Positions 58,430-64,000 of a stretch of DNA of 64,000 nucleotides are shown piece by piece. The notes under the pieces are model-generated. The model was not told where the DNA came from. It did no database searches and saw nothing but the letters and a program-made list of their open reading frames with translations. Source of the DNA: Eutypella sp. D-1 (Eukaryota; Ascomycota; Sordariomycetes; Xylariales; Diatrypaceae); contig JAJTTP010000008.1 in NCBI GenBank assembly GCA_023313575.1, forward strand, positions 1,302,001 through 1,366,000, read 5' to 3'. Within the stretch, counting starts at the first letter, position 1; each line of letters starts with the position of its first letter. The translations under genes and the position numbers were made by a program.

Positions 58430-61400
58430 GTTTTTTATTCTTTGTTTCTTCTGCTGCCTCTCCTCCCGTTCCCTACTCTTGCCCGCAGTCCTTGCTTTTC
58501 TTCTTCTTATTCTTCTTTTACTCGTCTGGCCGGTGATATTCACAATTTTTCGCCGGTTTCAACAACAGCATACACGAGGGTTATTTATGAATGCGTCAGG
58601 TGGAGTAATTACCTAGGCAGGGAGTAAATCCCAATATATATATGAAAAGGAAGCGAGACGAACAGGGACTTCGTAGGGTTTTTTTTAAGTGGTTCCTGGT
58701 TTTACATCTCGATTTCTTTTTCCCCCTTGTCTCTGCCTACCTACATCGCTCCCTGCTTTACCTGCTTTTTTTTGTTTGTTTGCTCGTCTACATGGCACTT
58801 CGAGAGCCAGCCAGCTCATCAAGACCCCCCGGTATACAACTTCTACCATCAACTTGACTGCTCATATGCATGCAGTGCAGTTGGCGCTGAAGAAAAAGAT
58901 TTCGGTACCTGCTATAGCTATGTCGGCAGAGCTCATTGGCCGCGACGGACAGGGGAAAGGGGGGGGGGGGGGGGTGCGTATACAAGATTGATGACGTAGC
59001 AAACTTCGCAGCATAGCACAGGGGACGCGGGTTGGTTGGGTAGATAAGGCACGATCTGGACATGCCCAACACATTTTTCAGGCTCTCTTGATAGTTCTGC
59101 TTTGACCAACTAGCCCCTGGCAAGGAATCTTTGTATGCAGTCTGTAGCCGTTTTGGCGTGCGAGTGCTTGGGCATTAGTTATGAGTTACATAGCCGCTGG
59201 TCTTTTCCTGGTGGGCCTCGAGACCTGATTCCCAGGGATCTTCTCCTGTACATATGCTATGCCTCCCTGTTCCTATGACAGCGGAAACTATGTTGACATT
59301 ACCGGCAGGCCAAAGTCGCGGGCACAAAATTTTGGTGTTGAAACCATGGAGATGAATAATTGTGCCAGCGAACCAGACTCCCAACTTTTGTGTCCACGAC
59401 TTGTCGGTACGGCCCACAGTACTCACATCGTGATGCATAGGGTCTCCGTTAGTGTCGTGGAGTGGTTCAAGAGAGATAACAAGGCCTTTAAAGGACGGGG
59501 ACGGACTACCTCTCCAAGATCCGGTGGTCGCCAGGCCATATAGGGCTTTGGCAGCGGGCGCATATGGTGCTGGTTTCGGTGGTCGAGATGGAGCTCACGG
59601 CTGGTCCTCAACGTTAGCACACCAGAGAGTCCCCGTCTGCAAATCCAGCCTGCTGCTAGTCATGGGTTCAACGGGACGATGAAGGGAGCCATGAGTACTC
59701 ATCTATCTACCATCTTCTTGGTCTCAGTAGTTACGGGAAGGGTTGGCGGTATTCATCCGCATATAATCCCTTTCGGTGGAAAGGGTGGTCTATCTAAAAC
59801 CGAGAAGTATTATTGAGGGCACAAAAGACCAGTCCAGGTCACATAAGTTTCATAAAGGCCGTGTCAGAACACTACGGAACTTTCGAGGCAAGACCCATTC
59901 TGGGTAGAGGGTGAAACGTCTGTGAAAGCAGAAGGCGGCTCCCGGGCGCTACACTACGACCCTGACGAACCTATCTGTCATAGGATTTGAGGGTCAGTCT
60001 CCGCCATGTTGGAGTGCAACATTCCTTGGTTTGCGGAAAACAAAATCGTGCAATTTAATGATCCGGGTCTCGTTCCCTTCCTCCCGGACCAATCATAGAG
60101 GGAACTTCGCGGTTTATACCATGACTTTTCAAAGGGAAGGAGTAGAGCGATTATCATTCGTTTGTGCAGTTACCGGGGACACCTCTACACGGGATCTTAA
60201 CCAAGATATTCGCTTGTGTGGTTTGTACCGCTGGGATGCCACTGTGTGATCGAGTGAGCCTTGCACAGGGTCACAGTGATTCGGAGGCTCCAGCATCCTA
60301 TCGTATCACAGTCAGAGTGGCAAATGGTTCGCATCACTTACATCCATGTAACAACGTATCGTGGAGTTCATGATGTAGGGGTACGCTACCCCCGAACATC
60401 ATACACGAATTTCCGAGTCAGGCAGGCTATATACGCAACTGGTGCGCATGGTAACAGCCCAACGGAACACCATTCACTCTTGGCTCGTTGGGCTACCAAG
60501 TTGGGCTGCCCAGTTGGGCTGCTGAGCTTATGTATGGATTCCCCTGTTCCTGGTAGCCGGTGTGAGGCGGGCGCATGCGTGGATGCTCCTCTGCCACTCA
60601 TCCATTCCAAGATCATAGAAAGGAATAGGTTTGCATCGAAGATAGATATCCGGGGTTCAAAGTTTCGGATTTGGGCCATCCATAGTCAGATATTCCGACA
60701 GGGATCTTCCTACGGTAGGGACAAGGGCCTTCCTTCTTCACCTCCTTGATCTCTATGGTACTATAGACGGGTACGCCTGTAATGATGTTGATAGCTGAAA
60801 AGGCTCACGCGACTACGTACGGCGTTTCATGTCCGAGCACGATTGTCTTGGACTCCACAGGGCAGCCGTAATCAATACCGGGTCGAATATCGTGCCCGAC
60901 CTGGCTCGCAGGATTATTTCCATGGCGTCGTGTTTGCGACGTGGAGGGATGCCGCGGGGATGGCACTTCGTGACTCGTGATCGATGCCGAAACGTCTCAT
61001 CCTATGCTACGACGTCCCTATGACCCATAGAAGGCGTTTGCCATCAGCCTTGCCACTTTCGATCCCATCCCATATTATTGCAGGATCAGATCTGATCACC
61101 TCTCGGGGCCACGACGTGTTAATTCGTTAGACTGAGTGGGAAATAGCCAGCCCGACGCAAAAGAAACCAAAAAAGCCATCTTTCCCTGACGACCTGAAGA
61201 CCTGGAGTTTTGGATCGCAGGACATGATGTCCTTGGAAGTGGCGGAACCAGGTGCCTCCTCAGACGGAGATGTGATATCGATGAGATAACACATCTGAAC
61301 ATGGCAGATTCTCTCAGATGCGGGTACCAACATTTTCCAAGAGTCTCCACGTACGCGCAGGGACTTTTTGAGTGGCAAGAGGCGATGCGATCGGGACGCG

Positions 61401-64000
61401 GAAACTGATGTCAACGCCTTCACGATATAATTCATGCTATACCCAACGCAGCAGGCATCGATCTGGGACGGTAAAGTCGCAGCCAACGAGCTCCCACGAT
61501 AGATTCTCTTTTAAGCCATCCGCATAAAGAGAAAATTGCAAGTATTGGCGGCGACTATGATAGGTTTGCCGCAGTAGTTCGTCGAGATCGCGGGCGCATC
61601 GAGAGAGTCGTGAGAATTGTTGACTGAGTGGTCGCCCACCTACATACATACGTAAAGTCTAGACGAGGCGCTTCCCAGGAATAGCAAACCGCTTTCGAAT
61701 CTCCTCCTTGTTCCACTGCATGATGTGGATGTGAACTGTCCCGCTCTCCATCTCCTGCAGCGTGATTCCGAGCAGACAGTAGGTGGTAGACATAATTGCA
61801 CATGCGTTTTTAATCCTAACCTTGTGATGGCCACTGCATGCAAGTCACCTATTTGGTTCAACGGGGTGTAACACAGCGTCAAGCCATGTCTAAGGTACGG
61901 TGGGAGCCCTCAGTCAGTGGTGGGGGTTGTTATTTTTCGGATGGAAATGAAGACTGGCACACCGTCGGTATCGCTTCCAGTGATTCGAAGAGGGATGGGC
62001 CGTGCCAGCTCCCGAGAGAGATCGATTTGGAGACTTAGGGTTTCCAAGATACGCGATTCCTGGTACCCTTAACCTTGACCTGGATTCCGGGAAGTTGTGC
62101 CATGAAAGTGATACCCTAATGTTGTGTAACTAGATCCGATACTACCTCTACTCTAAAGTGCTCACTGAGCTTTTCTCCGTATCTCACCGAGACATTATGC
62201 ACACGCCGAAAGATGATGCTACGAGTTTCGTGACAACAGCGTGGAACAAGCTTGTACGCCGTGGCGAGCACGATTTCCCTGCAAACCTTTCGCTGCCCAA
62301 ATTGGCTACACGACTGACCAGGGAACTCCTAAGCCACATGTTTGGCCTCGTGTCAGGGGCCGATGCACCTAGATTGGGAGAAGCACAGTATCTGTCAGAT
62401 CCTGCATTGCTAGATACACAACGTTGAAATCCGCATGGGGCGTATTTCGGGGGCCGAAGATATTCTGTATGTGTCACCTTCGGTGCAGCTGACAGCTGAC
62501 ACTTGAGATGTGAATGAATCCGTGTAGGTAGGCCTGGTCAGTCAAAAGCTACGCTCAGCAGATTTCATTTGGTTGAGCGAACTTTGCTACGTGGCAGTGG
62601 GGATTCCGTTCCCATACATGTGCGATATCTGCGCAGAATGGAATCTAAGGGGCCCTCGGTCCTGGGTCGTTGGATATGTTAGAGCGAAGTTCGTTGCTAA
62701 TCTGGTACTATAAGAGAGAGTTGATTGGTGAACCTTCGCGCTGGGTTTTGATGGCCAGGGACCTGTGTCACTTGGGAGGGAAGGGGGTGAGGGCAAGCGA
62801 AGAGCCTCAATTGTGATGGACTCAGACTCGGAGGCTTTCGGGGTTTGAATACTCTAAGGTCCTCCACCATAGCCTAAGCCCAGCTCCGAAGTCCTCGGTG
62901 ACCCTATGATGGACAGGCCGGCATTGCATAGGCTGCTGAGGGCTGAAAGTCTGCCCAGCCGCACGAAGAACTTCATGATATCCTCTGAAAAATAATGGCG
63001 GAGCGAACTGCCGTACGCCGGAGATTTACAGACAACGAAGCTCGTTCTTTTCCTGTGCTGGCCAAGTAAAGTTTGAGGGGCGGCTGTGTTCCAGCTCCGG
63101 CCTGCATTCTACGCTCACGTGAATATTTACAACTGCCGATGTGACCAGTGCAGTCTTATAGACGAAAGTGAAACTGCGTGGTGCAATTTGAAGCCCCTGT
63201 GGACAGATAGATCCGAAAATCGGTGATCTTCAACATTTTTTTCGTGTCATCAAGAGCCACTCCACCGTCCGACGCCGGTTTTCCGGCATCCGTATCGGTC
63301 GAGAAGCATCAAGCCGCGTCACCAAGGTGAATCTGACGGAAGTGGCTCTGTCCGGACGCGCTCCAGATAATGACCAGGGCCTCCAATATCACGAGCATTC
63401 CAGCGAGATGCAAGAACGCTGGCAGTGGCGGGGTTTCCATGGCATCGGCGCATGCTCATGCATATCGAGGCGTCGCGTTGGCATCGCGAGATATCTGGGC
63501 TGGAAATCCCTGCGAATTCCGTTTTGTTTGTTGGGTCGAGTGCGAAAACATGGTTCTCCCGCCGGTATGTAGGGGGTGGTGGAACAGGATCCGGAGCTGC
63601 AAACCGTGTTCTCAGGGATCCGTTGTTGGAGAACCTAGAAGGTGTCTACGTGATTTACACGGGATTGACAATTAGCGCTGGTCAAAATGGATGCCCAAGG
63701 CAACAAAGTGATGGATAAGATATCACGTTGTCAGCGCTCTTAGACGTCGTCCGTGTAACTTTGATTCCGCGCGCTGAGCGATGAAGTCAGCTTTTAGTCT
63801 CGTAGATCGCACCCCCCCCCCTTCCCCCAGCACGTGTGGGCGAGTAGGCCATTCATTACTGTTTGCAAGGGCAAGGACGGCGAAGGGACAAGGGGGCTCT
63901 ACATATGGACAGGGGGGTTCCACAGTGTTAAGATCCTGGCTATGCCGGAGTTAATAGTAGAGTTAAGTAGCGGGCCGACCGGGACCCCCACGATGCCGTT
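58430..64000. other. Gene-poor terminal interval
   Basis: About 5.5 kb with balanced base composition but no ORF above 162 codons and no domain I recognise. Contains a run of 16 G at 58959-58974, a 19-bp match to 25563-25581 at 59388-59406, and a minus-strand frame at about 61803-61313 that reads protein-like but is broken by two TAG codons. It may be decayed coding or repeat sequence; I see no RIP-like AT bias. Confidence 0.4.
58959..58974. repeat. Homopolymer run of 16 G
   Basis: One of several long G/C homopolymers in intergenic DNA here (also 10852-10866 and 11775-11787). Length may be affected by sequencing error. Confidence 0.7.

Noticed and set aside
1..64000. CRISPR array, prophage, IS element or bacterial operon
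   Set aside because: No spaced direct repeats, no transposase or phage proteins; intron-rich eukaryotic genes throughout.

Overview
This window is nuclear DNA of a filamentous ascomycete (Pezizomycotina, most likely a Sordariomycete). The protein families and gene structures point there: short GT-AG introns (mostly 49-200 bp) with CTAAC/CTGAC-like branch points, intergenic spaces of 0.3-9 kb, a GH72 cell-wall enzyme, a GH7 cellulase and a fungal-type UBC8. I see no prokaryotic or viral gene blocks. Exon joins below were worked out by hand from splice motifs, reading frame and known family sequences. All multi-exon models close in frame, but none was checked against RNA.

Layout, left to right (strand in brackets): NMNAT/POF1-like nucleotidyltransferase (-), APC10/DOC1 (-), a small hypothetical ORF (-), M1 aminopeptidase APE2/AAP1 type (+), a two-exon 80-residue protein (-), proteasome ATPase RPT6 (+), a structured tRNA-related RNA polymerase III-like element (-), a tyrosine phosphatase with an N-terminal rhodanese domain (-), a gene-empty stretch of 8.8 kb, casein kinase 2 regulatory subunit (-), GH7 endoglucanase (+), a secreted six-cysteine protein (+), ubiquitin-conjugating enzyme UBC8 (+), CWC16/YJU2-family splicing factor (-), GFA/CENP-V-family protein (+), GH72 beta-1,3-glucanosyltransferase (+), an uncharacterised protein with an ART-like pattern (+), SPF30/SMNDC1 Tudor splicing factor (+), IND1/NUBPL iron-sulfur P-loop protein (-), BFR2/AATF ribosome-biogenesis factor (+), a small AT-hook protein (-), then about 5.5 kb without a supportable gene.

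This is ordinary housekeeping synteny rather than a biosynthetic cluster. Several genes share a theme (APC10, RPT6 and UBC8 in ubiquitin/proteasome; CWC16 and SPF30 in splicing), but nothing suggests co-regulation. The GH7 enzyme and the secreted cysteine-rich protein are head-to-tail neighbours, both secreted.

The most unusual feature is UBC8 (37322-38498). A family-length protein is obtained only if the gene contains a 3-nt exon (37544-37546) and a 1-nt exon (37701), each flanked by introns with good signals; the 1-nt exon is the middle base of an A|T|G methionine codon. The same gene has a 39-codon acidic open frame directly after its TAG stop. Other leads are a roughly 205-nt tRNA-like element with consensus A and B boxes and a T12 terminator, possible dual-targeting starts in two genes, and a dispersed ACCTAGGT-type palindromic motif in many intergenic regions.
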